From Garcia nutans (taxonomy: Eukaryota; Streptophyta; Magnoliopsida; Malpighiales; Euphorbiaceae), in NCBI GenBank assembly GCA_947685225.1, contig CANTUV010000051.1, forward strand, positions 3,720,001 to 3,784,000: a DNA stretch of 64,000 nt. Direction: 5' to 3'. The notes under the pieces were generated by a model. That model did not search any database. It saw nothing but the letters and a program-made list of their open reading frames with translations, and was not told the origin of the DNA. A program made the translations under genes and the position numbers. This document shows positions 12,401 to 24,139 of the stretch, one piece after another; position 1 is the first letter of the stretch; every line of letters begins with the position of its first letter.

Positions 12401-14286
12401 TGTCACACAAGCAACAATCACTCATGCACAATGCATTTATCACAACAGAAACCAAACTAAACAGAGTCTCTCATATATATGACTATTGATCACTAGATCA
12501 CCAAACTAAACAGATTCTTAAATGATGTAAAATTTAAAAAAAAAAGTTTAATCAATAATAACTTTTATATCTATTTTTTTTTCAACTTTCTTTAGGATTT
12601 TAAATGATGGAAAATTCTTACTTACACTTGATATAATTATAGTTATCTCATATATCAAATTAATAGATATAAGAAATATTTAATCAATAATAACTTTTAT
12701 ATCAGTTTTTTTTTTCCAGAGAAAAGACTTCTGTATCTTTTTTTCTCCAAAATCCAAATATTATTATTATATCATTTGCTTGAACTACAAACTCAATATA
12801 GTATATAAATTGGAAAGAATTACTAGTAGAGTTAAAAAAATGAGCTAATACAAATTAAAATTAAGAATAGATCAAAATATTAATGATTTCTAAGAAAAGA
12901 TGAACTACCAGTTGAATTCCAACGAACTAAATTGCATACAACTGTTACCAATCATATAATGTCGATGAAAGAAAAGAAGGAAGTTGGGCCCTTCGTTTCC
13001 CCCATAATAAATATTATTATGCAGCAAAACAATAAAAACAATTGAATATATATGAATTATCCAATTGCAACTTTTCTTTGGTAGGCAAGGGCTCCACAAA
13101 ACACAAGAGAATGATTACATAACATTAATTTTTTTTTAAAAAAGGTTTCAATTTGATTATTTTATAGGCTGAGATGAGCAATGATTAAGTTATTTGCATA
13201 TTTACCATTTACCTAATTATGTGGTTATTTGTATCATCAATTTCTCAAAAACTTAATGATGATCATTTCAACCATAATTAATTTTCTGTACAAGCTGACA
13301 GAATTTTTCACTTTATATATATATAAATCAAAAGTAAATTACTTCCATTATTTCTTTAGAATATGGTAATACATATATTTTTTAAAAATTTTTATTTATA
13401 TAATGAAAAAATAATCTTAATGTTATTATCTTGTATATATAAAAATCTTTCAGCATATTTTTCGTCCTATCATTTTATAACGAAAATGGGCTCGTAATTT
13501 TTTTTGTGCACAATATAAATAATATTAGGAATATTTTTTGTTGTACAATCAATTTTAGGAATTTAAATATGCATTAATATATTTTTAAGAGATATGATAG
13601 GAATAATTTACTATGTAAATTGGTGGATCCACTTATCCTATTCTTCATTATTTTGATTAATCATTCCATTAATAAAGTAGCTTAGATTTTTGGTCTAGGA
13701 ATCTAACAAAAAGAATTATTGTAGTTAGTGGTTCAAGATTCTGACATATAGTCATCCAATGATATAATTATCATGGTTTTCTTATTCTCAATTTAGGTCA
13801 TAATTAAGTTTAAAACTTTGTTTAAATTCAACACAAATTAATATCTTGTTGAAATATTAATTTTTATTAATAAAGCTATTCATCACTAATGTAAATATAA
13901 GATTCTGACTTCAATATATTAGTTTTCCACCCCTAATCATTCGGATATTGCATGTTTTTGTGGGATTGTTTAAAACGATCTATGAATTATATGAACCGAA
14001 TCAGGGTAGACCCAGAACTAAAAATTGAGGGGGACTAAAATTTATTACAAATAATTTCAAAATAAATTTGAATTATTAGTTTTAGTATATTTAAAAAAAC
14101 GCATCATTCTTTTAAGTCAAAGAAATTTTATATTAATTACAGTACTTATAAAACATTATGATTGTTAAAAAAAAGACACTGTAATTAAATTTACAACACT
14201 CATAAACAAAAAATATTGCGATTAAATTTAAAAGGTGCTTTTTACAATTAAAATTTTAAGAAAAATCATGCATTTATTAGACTAAA
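9456..14286. other. AT-rich intergenic stretch without supported genes
   Basis: Only short, low-complexity open frames occur. Small local repeats include a 25-bp direct repeat, starting tttaatcaataataac, at 12547-12571 and 12679-12703, and clustered short 'ttataaac' repeats at 10560-10650. No splice-connected coding pattern, RNA gene or bounded transposon was recognised. Confidence 0.6.
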
Positions 14287-14360
14287 AAAAAGGACAATTC
14301 GGTGCATGAATGCTCTTGCAATGAGTGGAGTTTGAGAAAGGGTCAGACCCATTGGGAGGA
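14287..14360 (+). repeat. Possible Au-type SINE remnant
   Basis: The stretch with 'ttcggtgcatgaatgctctt', then 'gagtttgagaaagggtcaga' and 'cccattggg', resembles the head-to-middle part of the widespread plant Au SINE, as I recall its consensus (a ggtgcac...gggtc...gggaagggtc pattern). It is cut off by an (AG)n tract, so neither a tail nor target duplications can be seen. Confidence 0.4.
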
Positions 14361-14382
14361 AGAGAGAGAGAGAGAGAGAGAG
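14361..14382 (+). repeat. (AG)n microsatellite
   Basis: Eleven AG units directly after the possible SINE remnant. Confidence 0.9.
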
Positions 14383-16210
14383 TTTGGTGTTGCCCAGTTG
14401 CAAAAAGTAAGGTAAAATTTTACTTTTTCTCATTGAAGATAATATTTTTTTTTTGTTATTATCTTAAAATTACATGATCGAGTAATTAAAGAAAAATTGC
14501 ACTACATTACAATTTTTTAATTTTTGTTTTTTTCAAAGATACTCATACTAGATGAATATATCTAAAAGGTCATATTTTTTTTATACTAAAATTTGAAAAG
14601 TGGTCATTATTGAAAAGAAAAAAAAGAAGAAGAAAAGTTAGCATTTTTAAAAATAATTTTATTTTTTGGATATTTTTGAAATCTCAATAATTAATATTGT
14701 TGTGTTTTTTTAATAGTCATACGATATTTGACTTTTTTACAATCACATTCACATAACTGAATACCTAAAATTATAGAATTAGATTTATAGTATTTATAGC
14801 TTAAGGGGGACAAAAATCTATTTAATTAAAAAAATAAAACATATAATAAGTGGATTATATAAAAAAAAAATTAGGGGGGCCAAGGGCCCCATCAACAATC
14901 AAGTAGTTTCGCCCTTCAACCAAACCTAAAAATAGACTAATTGAACTTGAATTTAGATTCAATTCAAATTGAACTTAAAATTATAAATTTCTGGTTTAGA
15001 TTCAAGTCATACCGCCTATAAGTTTTTTTTTTTTTATTTATAAAAGTATATTTATCATTAATAAAATTGAATGAGGAAATATATGATTTGATGAGATATT
15101 TTATCCAAGCCAATAGGCTTACCTCATACGGTCACAACTAAAACCTTGTCAACTTGTGAAAAAACCCTAACACTAAGTCCAATACAAAGGAAACATCCAT
15201 ATTGTGTAGAAATATAAAATAGAACTATAGATCAAATTACAACAGAAATCATAAAGCATAAATCATACCTATAAGTTATAACATGACTTATATAAATTAA
15301 CAAGTACATAATAATTTTTTTTTTTAAAAAAATATAACATAGTTATTAATAAATAATAAGTATATAGTAAATATTATTATTATATATAATTTATTTATTG
15401 ATAATGCATGAAAATAAGTCCAACAACTTATATGCAACTCAAAAACATCGATGATCCACTACCTCTCACACTCACAATAAGTCTACATATTTCTTCTACT
15501 CAACTTCCCATTACTCTCTTAATGCAGATCCAATACTTTCTCAGCTTAGGCTTAGTGCTTGACGCTTCTGGTCTCGGTTGATGCATGACTATATATAACA
15601 AAATCCCATCAAATTGAAAAAATAATATTTATTTAATTTCCTTAACTTTTCAATGATTTTATGGTGGCCCAAAATATGATATGTTCGATTTAAATATTCA
15701 TATATTTTATGACTGCTGAAATATAATATGCCCCTTCATTTTTCTTTTCTCTTTTTAATTAATTGCATGACTTATAATATTATAAATAGTTATAGTTTAA
15801 CTCTCTTTTTAGAGAAACAAATATACCAACAAAGTAAAAAAAAAAATTCTTTTTTTACACTTTGCACTAAGTTATAATACTTTTATCATGTCTTCAGTAC
15901 CTTTTGTTATTAATTATTATTTTAGAGGTTTATATTTTCCAACAGTCAATTACCCTAAACCAAACACTAGTTATACGTCGTACCATATTAATTTTCATAT
16001 GATGGATTTTTTTTTAAAAAAAAAAAGAAAATTGTTTTACATTTTAACTTTTCTTAACTTAGATTTGATTCTGAATTCATATTTAATAGAGTTATGATGT
16101 AGACACAAACAACTAGACACACAAAGAAACACAAATCCTCTTTTTCTTTTTTAACACTTGCCTTGCCTCGAGTACTTGATTCATTGATTGGCTTGTAAAA
16201 GCAAAACCAA

Positions 16211-16212
<2 letters not shown>
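14383..16212. other. AT-rich intergenic stretch
   Basis: No supported gene. A G-rich motif 'aagggggacaaaaatcta' (14804) echoes 'gagggggactaaaattta' at 14027, and 'ttaggggggccaagggcccc' follows at 14872. These look like parts of a degenerate dispersed repeat spanning roughly 13990-14920 whose ends I could not fix. Confidence 0.5.

Positions 16213-16214
<2 letters not shown>

Positions 16215-16259
<45 letters not shown>
16215..16259 (+). repeat. Compound (CT)n(TA)n microsatellite
   Basis: About fifteen CT units run directly into seven TA units. Confidence 0.95.
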
Positions 16260-16312
16260 GAACTATCCAAATCAAAATACCTTCGAAAAAATTTTACAAA
16301 AAAGAAAATAAA

Positions 16313-16350
16313 AACACTCCACATGGGAATTTCATTTATTTTTCTCTCTA

Positions 16351-16384
<34 letters not shown>

Positions 16385-16630
16385 GTAATAATAAGTGCTC
16401 TTTCATATGTATTATTATTTATTATATACAAGATTGCGTTTCTGTCCAGAAAGCTGCAGAACTGCAGAAACATTCATTGATGATATGTGGAACACTCCAC
16501 ATGGGAATTTCATTTCTTTTTCTCTCTAAATAATAATAATAATAATATGTATTATTATCTATTATATACAAGATTGCGTTTCTGTCTAGAAAGCTGCAGA
16601 ACTGCAGAAACATTCATTGATGATATGTGG
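16313..16630 (+). repeat. Recent tandem duplication (178 + 140 bp)
   Basis: Unit A (16313-16490) and unit B (16491-16630) both begin aacactccacatgggaattt and end cattgatgatatgtgg. Apart from an (AAT)n tract that is longer in A and a ~10-bp block present only in A, they differ at about three bases. Each unit carries CTGCAG-AA-CTGCAG. The near identity contrasts with the old repeats elsewhere, so the duplication should be recent. No coding or RNA function is evident. Confidence 0.9.
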
Positions 16631-17464
16631 TGTGTGTGGATGTGTTTATAAAGAGATAGACAGTTACTCTCTTCTAGACAACTACTAATTGATAAGCTTC
16701 TGACTAGAATTGTTTGGGAATTGTGAAATTAATATTTTAAATTTTAGTTAAATTAAGGTTAACTTTAAATAATATTAAAATATTTTTTTTAAAGTGACTT
16801 ATAATTTCAAATCTTTATCATAATCAATAAATACAAATTAGTTCACAAATTTTAATTTTCTAAGAAAGTGAGGAAGGAAAATATATAAAATTTTGATACA
16901 CATTGAGACAGTAAAGCAAGTGTACAAGTAGTATATTTAAATGTTGTGGAATGTCTTCCATTGCATTAAATGAATTCAATTTAATTCTTGCAGTTATAAA
17001 AATAAGCGTAAATTTAATTTGGGTACGGATAAATCACTTCGAAGGATATTTTATTTGGATTAGAAATTAAAATCATCTTTAAAATATACTTATTTAAACA
17101 AATGATAAGAGTATCCATGCATCACTTGCAATAAAAATCAATTAAATCTAAATTATAGATTTTATATTTGTTGAATTTCAATTCTAATGTTATATTTTGT
17201 CCATTGATAATTAGTTAAAATCTCTTATCAATTCAATTATCTAAATAATAAAATAATTCTTAATTTTAGTATTTAATTGATAATGCTTCCCTTATAGTAT
17301 CAGTAAACCCTTTACACATTTAAAATCTGGTAGCTACAGCCAATCATTCCACTTGCAAAAATAAGGGAACAATCGGGATACAAGAAACGCCAAATGCTAA
17401 TGCTCAACCACTTATCTTAACGAATTCTAAATCTAATAAAAGTGAATTACAAATTTTTTATAAA
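16631..17464. other. AT-rich intergenic stretch
   Basis: No open frame of note, no repeat partner in the window and no RNA gene seen. Confidence 0.6.
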
Positions 17465-17469
17465 TTCAC

Positions 17470-18092
17470 TTTTGGGGTGATTTTGAATTATTTAAAAAAA
17501 TTTGTTATTTTCAATTACTTTTATTTTGGAACATAGATTTTTTGTTATTGGAATTGATTTTTTTATTGGAGGTTTATTTTTCTAATTTGATATTATTTAA
17601 GAAGATTTATTATATAAGACTTCTAATTCTTTTTGACCAACTAATCAAAAGTTTTCCTTAAATAAAATTTATATTTTTCCTATTCAAGTCAAGCATTCAT
17701 ATATATATATATATATATATATGAATATGTATATATATATATATATATATATACATAGTCTTAAAATGTAGCTATTTGGGATAAATAATTTTTATGGCAA
17801 TCTTATGATTTTGCTTTAGGCTCACAGTGTAATTTGTAATTTTGTGAGATTGTGTGTGGCTTTTGGGTGTAGTTAAGTTAAAGGCTTTGAATATTGTTTT
17901 TTGTTTTTGCACATTTTTAGTTTTTAGTAAATTTTGCTCTTCTTTATTAGTGGACATAAGCTTATACCGAGCTATGATAAATTTCTGCTTGCTCTTTTAT
18001 TTTTTTCTCAGTTTATATTCCGTTATTCATTTGTTATTCGTATCAAACCAGCTCATATAAATATTTTTAAGTTTTTTTTTTTATTTCTAAAA
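17470..18092 (+). repeat. 5' LTR of the short copia derivative
   Basis: Aligns with 18667-19290. It carries two long (AT)n runs (17699-17722 and 17731-17753) that the other LTR lacks. Small open frames here have counterparts in the second LTR only because the LTRs are copies. Confidence 0.85.
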
Positions 18093-18093
18093 G

Positions 18094-18107
18094 TGATATC
18101 AAAGCCA
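18094..18107 (+). other. Degenerate primer-binding site
   Basis: TGATATCAAAGCCA matches the initiator tRNA-Met complement TGGTATCAGAGCCA except for two G-to-A changes. It lies next to the 5' LTR end. Confidence 0.75.
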
Positions 18108-18122
18108 TGTTCATTGGGTTAA

Positions 18123-18600
18123 TATTTATTTTGAGTTAACTACGGTGACAACAAGAATTGAAATTGAGAAATATGGTCGCAATATTAATTTTATCCTTTG
18201 GCAAGTTAAGATGAAGGTAATTTGACGCAAAATGGATTGTACAAAGTATTGTTGAGCAAAATAAATTGCCTGAAAATTTGACTGAGGAGCAGAAACAATA
18301 TTTGAAAGAGAAGATGGTTGTTGCCATTCAGTTTTATTCACAAGGTAGAATGTATATGTTTGAAACCCCACATTGATGAATTCAATTTTATTCACATGGA
18401 TTTATAAAATTTAGATATGAATGCTAAACAAATTGATATATTTTATATGTTGCAAGGTTCTACCGTTGTGAGTTTAGCTAGAAGTTTATCTTCCATGTCA
18501 AATTTGAATTATAGTAATTTTGTTATTAAGCTTATTTTGTTAAGTAAGTTCAAGTCTTACTTAGGTTTGGTTGACATTTGTAGAAATTAAGTGCTAGGTT
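18123..18600 (+). pseudogene. Copia gag remnant
   Basis: Broken frames read IEIEKYGRN...FILWQVKMK, LTEEQKQYLKEK and later IDEFNFIHMDL. These follow the order of the copia gag N-terminal region, where a FDG-N-F--W--KM motif is followed by an EEW/EQ helix and a YI-EFN--V-DL motif. Stops and frameshifts interrupt every segment, and no zinc knuckle, protease or pol sequence follows. In life it would form the capsid-like particle. It cannot make protein now. Confidence 0.65.
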
Positions 18601-18666
18601 GTTTTAGAGAAGGTGTAGCAAAATTTTATTTTTGGTATAAGAAAATTCAAAGTCAAGGTGGAGAAT

Positions 18667-19290
18667 TGTTGGAGTGAATCTGAATTGTTTAAGAAATTTT
18701 GTTATTCAAATACTCTTATTTTGGAAGATAGATTCTTTATTGGAATTGATTTTATATTGAAAATTTATTTTCCTAATTTGATATTATTTTGAAAAATTTG
18801 TTGGATAAGACTTCTAATTCGTTTTAACCAAGTGATTAGAAATTATTCTTAAATAAGATTTATATTCTTCATATTCAAGCTAAAAACTCCTATATATAGT
18901 CTCAAGATGTTGCTATTTGGAATAAGCAATTCTTGTGGCCATCTTATGATTTTACTTTAGCCTCATAATATAATTTGTAATTTTGTGAGATTGTTATTTT
19001 AGGCTCATAGTGTGATTTGTAATTTTATAATATTGTATAAGACTTTTGAGTATAATTAGGTTAAAAGCTTTGAGTATTTTTTTTTGTTCTTGTACTTTTT
19101 CAGTTTTTAGTGAATTTTATTCTTTTTCACCTGTGGATATAAACTTGCGCCGAACCATATTAAATTTGTGCTTACTCTTTTATTTTTCATTTACTCTTTA
19201 TTTTTTTTTCAATTTGTATTTCGTTATTTATTTTGTTGTTTGTATCAAGTCAACACATATAAAGATTTTTAAAGGCTTTTATTCCTAATG
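18667..19290 (+). repeat. 3' LTR of the short copia derivative
   Basis: Copy of 17470-18092. It ends CTAATG where a canonical LTR would end in CA, so the terminal dinucleotide has mutated, but the adjacent ttcac duplication fixes the boundary. Confidence 0.85.
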
Positions 19291-19295
19291 TTCAC

Positions 19296-21172
19296 AAGCT
19301 TACTTCCCCATTTAATTTTTTTAATGTAAAAATTCCAAATGTAAATATCAATGGACGGTAAAACTCTTATTATTAAGTTTTAAATACAGCTATATATTTA
19401 GAGATTAGAAGTCAAAATCTCTAATTAAGTTAAAATAGCCATTTACTAATTAATTTATGTACTCAGTGGTTAAATATCAAAAATTTTAAAAGTATGTTAA
19501 AAAAAGCCTATTAACTGAATTTTGATTTCATTTATCTATAAATATAAATATAATATATATATAATGAAAATTTGAGTATATTACATTAAAAGGCATGTCA
19601 ACTGCTTAAATTCAAAATTAAATATGCCTGCACATGACATGAGTTGCTTACATTACAAAACCAAGAGCACATGCATGTGGATTGTAGAATAGCATCTCAT
19701 AATATGAAAAGTGTTTTTATTTCGGTAGCTTGCTAGAAATAGCAGTACATTGCGCCACTCCATACGAATTTGGAAGATGTGAATAGACCCTTCATCAATA
19801 TTATACATACTTACGCATTGGGAATTGTTCTGGTTTACCACTACTTTTTTTTTAAAAAAAATAAATTTAATACCAACTCAAATTCGAATTGGTATTTACA
19901 TTATGATACTACTAAAATCGAAGATTTTTTATTTTTGATATATCTGTTATTACTCATTTGGTATTTTTGTTACTAAAAAGTTGTAATAAAAATCATTATA
20001 ATATCAAAGCCTGAGCTTATTTTCTATTTTTAGCCCCGTTGATACGAGACTTTAAAGAAATTATATAAAATTCTGTTTTTGTAAATAATATTTACATTGC
20101 CTTTTGCTCTTACAATTTTGACGGTTTTAATTTTACATTAATAATATTATTTTATTTTATTTTTATCACATACACTAATTAAATATATACTCAACATATA
20201 TTCAAAAAAAATACTCAACATATGTTATATTTTTTTTTGTAAACTTTTTTATTTACACAATATTTTTGTAATTTTTTTTTATTTTTTAAGTTATTTCTGT
20301 AAATATCCCTTTAAAACAAATTGTCAAAACCCCCAAATTTGTTATCCCTTTAATATTTTTCTAGGTGTGTGTGTATATATATATATATATATTAATCTTG
20401 GCATAATTTTTTGACTCATTATCTAAGGCATTACAAGATAAATTTGATAACTGGCACAGTCCCAACTTTTAGATCCCAAAATTTAGATTTATTAAAAGTT
20501 AAATGGATTGATAATTAATGAATCAAAATTTGTCAGAAATAGAATTCAATTGAGGGGGATTAAAGTTTTGAAGGAAAAAAAAAAATTACATTCAACATAT
20601 AAATTCATTGTAAATAAATTTAAAATAAAATTGAATAAAAATAATTTTTTTAACATTGTAGTGCTGCAATAATTAATTTTTATTCTTAGTTTGATAACAA
20701 GTAAGAGGTAGTAATTATATCTTATAAGTCTGCATGTAATTTTTAATATTTTATATTCTGATTAGTAAATTATATGTTAATAATTTAAAATGATATTATT
20801 TAGGTTTAATTTTAGTAAATTCTTCCTTATAAAATTAATATTATATTTTTTTTCTTTTTTTATAATTAGCAATAAAAATTTCACGACATAAAAATCAATG
20901 CCACCCATGGATCCACCATTTGTTAAATCATCAAATTCTCCATCAATTTAATTAGCTAATGCCAATAATATTATTTTCATTATAACAAAATTAGGTTCCA
21001 AGACACTAAACTCATATATAAATATTGTATTTCAAGCTTGGATAGTTGGCACAAAAAGTTAGTGGCATTACCATTACATGAGTTAGTGGCATTAGCAAGA
21101 ATTACTCTTATGACGAATTTGTATGTATACTGTAAAAGCAATAAGAAGAGAGCAACATCTTATCTGTCCATC
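19296..21172. other. AT-rich intergenic stretch
   Basis: Nothing beyond short frames, homopolymer runs and a (TA)n tract near 20374-20391. No supported gene, RNA or bounded repeat. Confidence 0.6.
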
Positions 21173-21727
21173 GCTACAACAAAGTTTATATATAGCCACA
21201 TCACAATAGGTAAAATTGTAACAAAAAGTTTATATTAGATACAAAAATTAAAATTTTAAAACTATATATAATTTAATTAAATCTGTTACTTATAAAGACT
21301 AACCATATGTAGCAACAATGCAAGAATATATCAGATTATCGACAAAAAAATTCGTTGGTAACTCTTATTTTTTTCAGTAAATAGATTTACCGACGGATTA
21401 TTGATAAAAAAAATTTTATAGTCATATTCTTTATCGGTAATGAAAATACCGACAAAAATAACTTTCTGTCAGTAAATTATTGAGAGAAAATTTTATGTCG
21501 ATATTTTCGGCAAAAATTTTATCAGCAAAGTTTACCGACAAGACGAGACATTTTGTCGGTAATACTAACAAAAAAAATTTCTGTTAATGAAAAATATGTC
21601 GGCCATTACAGTACACGATCAATGAGAATGCTAACAAAAATTATTTGTTAATGATAAAAATTAATTTTCTATCGGTATTACCGACAGAACATTTAAAAAA
21701 AATTTAAAAACTTTTTGTTATATTTTT

Positions 21728-22290
21728 ACCAAAAAATTTCTAAAAATGTAATAAAAAATTTTAAAATTCCTTAAAATATATTCGATTTAATTAAAAAATT
21801 TTAAAAAAATTAACTTTTTTCATAATTTTTATTCTGAAATTTATAAAAATAAATCAATTTTATCTAAAATTGTTTAAAAAATTATAAAAATGCCATAAAA
21901 AATCTAACACCCTAAAATATTTCTATTTACCAAAAAATTTTCTAAAAATATAACAAAATATTTTAAAATTCCCTAAAACATATTTTGTTTAATTAAAAAT
22001 TTTTAAAATTAATTTTTTTTATAATTTTTATTTAGAAATATATAAAAACAAATCAATTTGACCTATATTTTTTAAAAAAATCATTAAAATACCCTAAAAA
22101 AAATCTAACACCCTAAATAAAATTATAAATACAAAAAATTTCTAAATATATTATAAAAATTTTAAAAATTCCTAAAATAATATTCTGATTAATTAAAATA
22201 AATTTTCAAATTTAGTTTTATTTTTTTGGAAATTTTAAAAAAAAATTTACCTAAATTTTTTTTAAAATAAAAATACCTTAAAAATCAAAT
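21728..22290. repeat. Three tandem copies of a 201-bp unit inside the CACTA element
   Basis: The landmark 'accaaaaaatttctaaaaat' and its variants recur at 21728, 21929 and 22130, an exact 201-bp step. The following 'ttttaaaattcc' and 'taattttta' landmarks recur at the same spacing. The third unit is the most diverged and probably incomplete. Confidence 0.75.
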
Positions 22291-22619
22291 AACACACAAG
22301 TAAAATATAAATAATCAACATAAACTACAATACTCACAAACCCAAAATAAAATATCAAATTTATAAAAACTAACAATAAATCAAAAAATAAATAACATAA
22401 ATTATAAAATTTAGCAAAAATTAAAAATAATTAAAATAAATGTCTTATTCTTCTTCTGCTTGCAAAAAAAAAAACATAGAAAAGGGCACAAAGATAGACA
22501 AAGGCAGAGGAGAAATGGACGAATTGAGAGAAGACCAGTAGAAATAGGAGAGGAGAGAAAAAATTATTTTTATAGAAAAAATTTACTAAGATAAACAAGT
22601 GTATGTTGGTAAATTTGAT

Positions 22620-23560
22620 AATATAACTAATCATTTGTTGAAAAATTTACCGACAGAAAGAGTAGTCTGTTAGCAAATATACAGTTTAGATGATAAAATT
22701 GTCTACACTAGTTTTATACTTACTAAGAAAAAAAATTCTCTCTCAATATTTCTGACAGAATCATTTATTTCTCGGTAATGAATTGAAAATTTTTTTGCCC
22801 AGTATATCACTTTTTACCGATAGAAAAATACTTTCTCTCAGTAAATAACTTACCTACTGAAGATAAAATTCTCGCATACCTAATTAGGTTGCGACTATTT
22901 ATTTATCGAGAAAATAATATTTACTGACAGAAAATATATTCTATTTATAATTTTACCGACATAAAATATTCTCTCGGTATTTCTAATAAAAAAATATTTT
23001 ATAGGTAATTTTATCGATAAAAAATATATTCTCTCAGTGTTACTATCGGTATTACCAACAAAAAATATATTCTCTCGGTAAATGGAAAGACATTTGTAAG
23101 GTATATAATATACCAGGAAAAATAAATTTTTTATCTGTATTATAGATAGAAAATATTTTCTCTAGGTAATTTTGCTAACAAAAAATATTTTTTCTAGGTA
23201 ATTTTATCGACAGAAAATATATTCTCTTGGTATTACTGACAGAAAATATTTTTTCTAGGTAATTTTACCGACAGAAAATATATTCTCTCGGTAAATGGAA
23301 AAATATTTATAACGTATATAATATACCAAGATGAATAATTTTATTGTCGATATTACAGATAAAAAATATATTCTTTCAGTAATTTTACATGCATAAAATA
23401 TATTCTCTTGGTATTACCAAGAAAAAAATATATTCTCTAGATAAATTTATCGACAGAAAATATATTTTCTCAGTAAATAAAAAAATATTTGTAATGTATA
23501 TAATATACCGAGAGAAATAATTTTTTTATCGATATTATCGAGAGAATATTTGGATCTTTT
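22620..23560. repeat. Subterminal repeat array of the CACTA element
   Basis: More than ten short units of the type 'accgacagaaaatat' followed by 'attctctcggta', spaced irregularly at about 30-60 bp. Each pairs an accga with a downstream tcggt, giving small inverted repeats. A matching but sparser set lies at 21350-21690. Irregular spacing and decay exclude a CRISPR array. Confidence 0.75.
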
Positions 23561-24139
23561 TATGTCGATAAATTTTATCACTAAAAACTTGATAATAATT
23601 TATATTAAGTATTATTGACTTTTTGATATTTTTGTCAGTAAAGTTTATCGATAAAATATATATCGGTAGATTTTTCTATTGTTATTTTATCTGTAATCTG
23701 TCGTTATATTTTTTAATTTATTTTTTTAATAGTTTCTCTTAGTATTCTGTCAGTATTACTAACAAAAAATTTTCTATCAATAAATTTATCTTGGTAATTC
23801 CATACATTCTTATAGTGCAAATAAATTATTCTTGTTATGATAATATTGTAACAATAAACTTAAATTTAACTACAATATTTTAACTACATAGAAATATTGT
23901 AGCTATTTAATCAAATTAGCCATAAAAGATTTAAATTTTATATCAAAAGTGGTTATTAAATTTTGATTCTAGCCACATAAATGAATTAGTGATTAATAAT
24001 AATTTATCATATAAATGATTGATGTGTGGCAAATTAAAATTATTAATAACTAATTTGTTATAAGATATAATATGTGTAGCTATAAGTAATTTTATAAGTG
24101 TTGTAGCTAATATTACATACTTTAATTATAATAAAAATC

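Larger units (their letters stand above)
17470..19290 (+). mobile_element. Short copia-derived LTR element with gag remnant
   Basis: Direct repeats 17470-18092 (623 bp) and 18667-19290 (624 bp) flank a 574-bp interior. The pentamer ttcac occurs exactly at 17465-17469 and 19291-19295, a perfect 5-bp target duplication. The second LTR starts TGTTGGAGTG, and the first has the decayed form TTTTGGGGTG. A primer-binding site and a purine tract ('caaggtggagaat' before 18667) are recognisable. Only a gag trace is left inside, so this is an internally deleted copia element. Confidence 0.88.
21316..23817. mobile_element. Non-autonomous CACTA (En/Spm-type) transposon
   Basis: The left end CAATGCAAGAATATAT and the complement of the right end CACTATAAGAATGTAT form imperfect terminal inverted repeats of ~28 bp of CACTA type. 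The trinucleotide caa flanks both sides (21313-21315 and 23818-23820), fitting the 3-bp target duplication of this superfamily. Both subterminal regions are packed with short units containing accgac/gtcggt and 'acagaaaatatattctct', as expected for transposase-binding subterminal repeats. No transposase frame exists, so it would need a partner for movement. Confidence 0.85.
21173..24107. mobile_element. Possible MITE carrying a nested CACTA element
   Basis: GCTACAACA at 21173-21181 and its exact complement TGTTGTAGC at 24099-24107 form 9-bp terminal inverted repeats, followed inward by further similar segments ('tatagccac' and, on the other strand, 'tatagctac'). Without the CACTA insertion (21316-23817) the unit would be ~430 bp, has no coding capacity and repeats agctac/gtagct motifs inside. 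No matching target duplication is visible, so this is tentative. Confidence 0.35.

Noticed and set aside
16440..16480. TTTCTG...CAGAAA inverted repeat as a possible microRNA precursor
   Set aside because: The stem is only six pairs with a long unpaired middle; it does not resemble any miRNA family I know.
22620..23560. Regular-looking short repeats suggesting a CRISPR-like array
   Set aside because: Spacing and repeat sequence are irregular, and the array sits at the subterminal part of a CACTA-type element in a plant genome.
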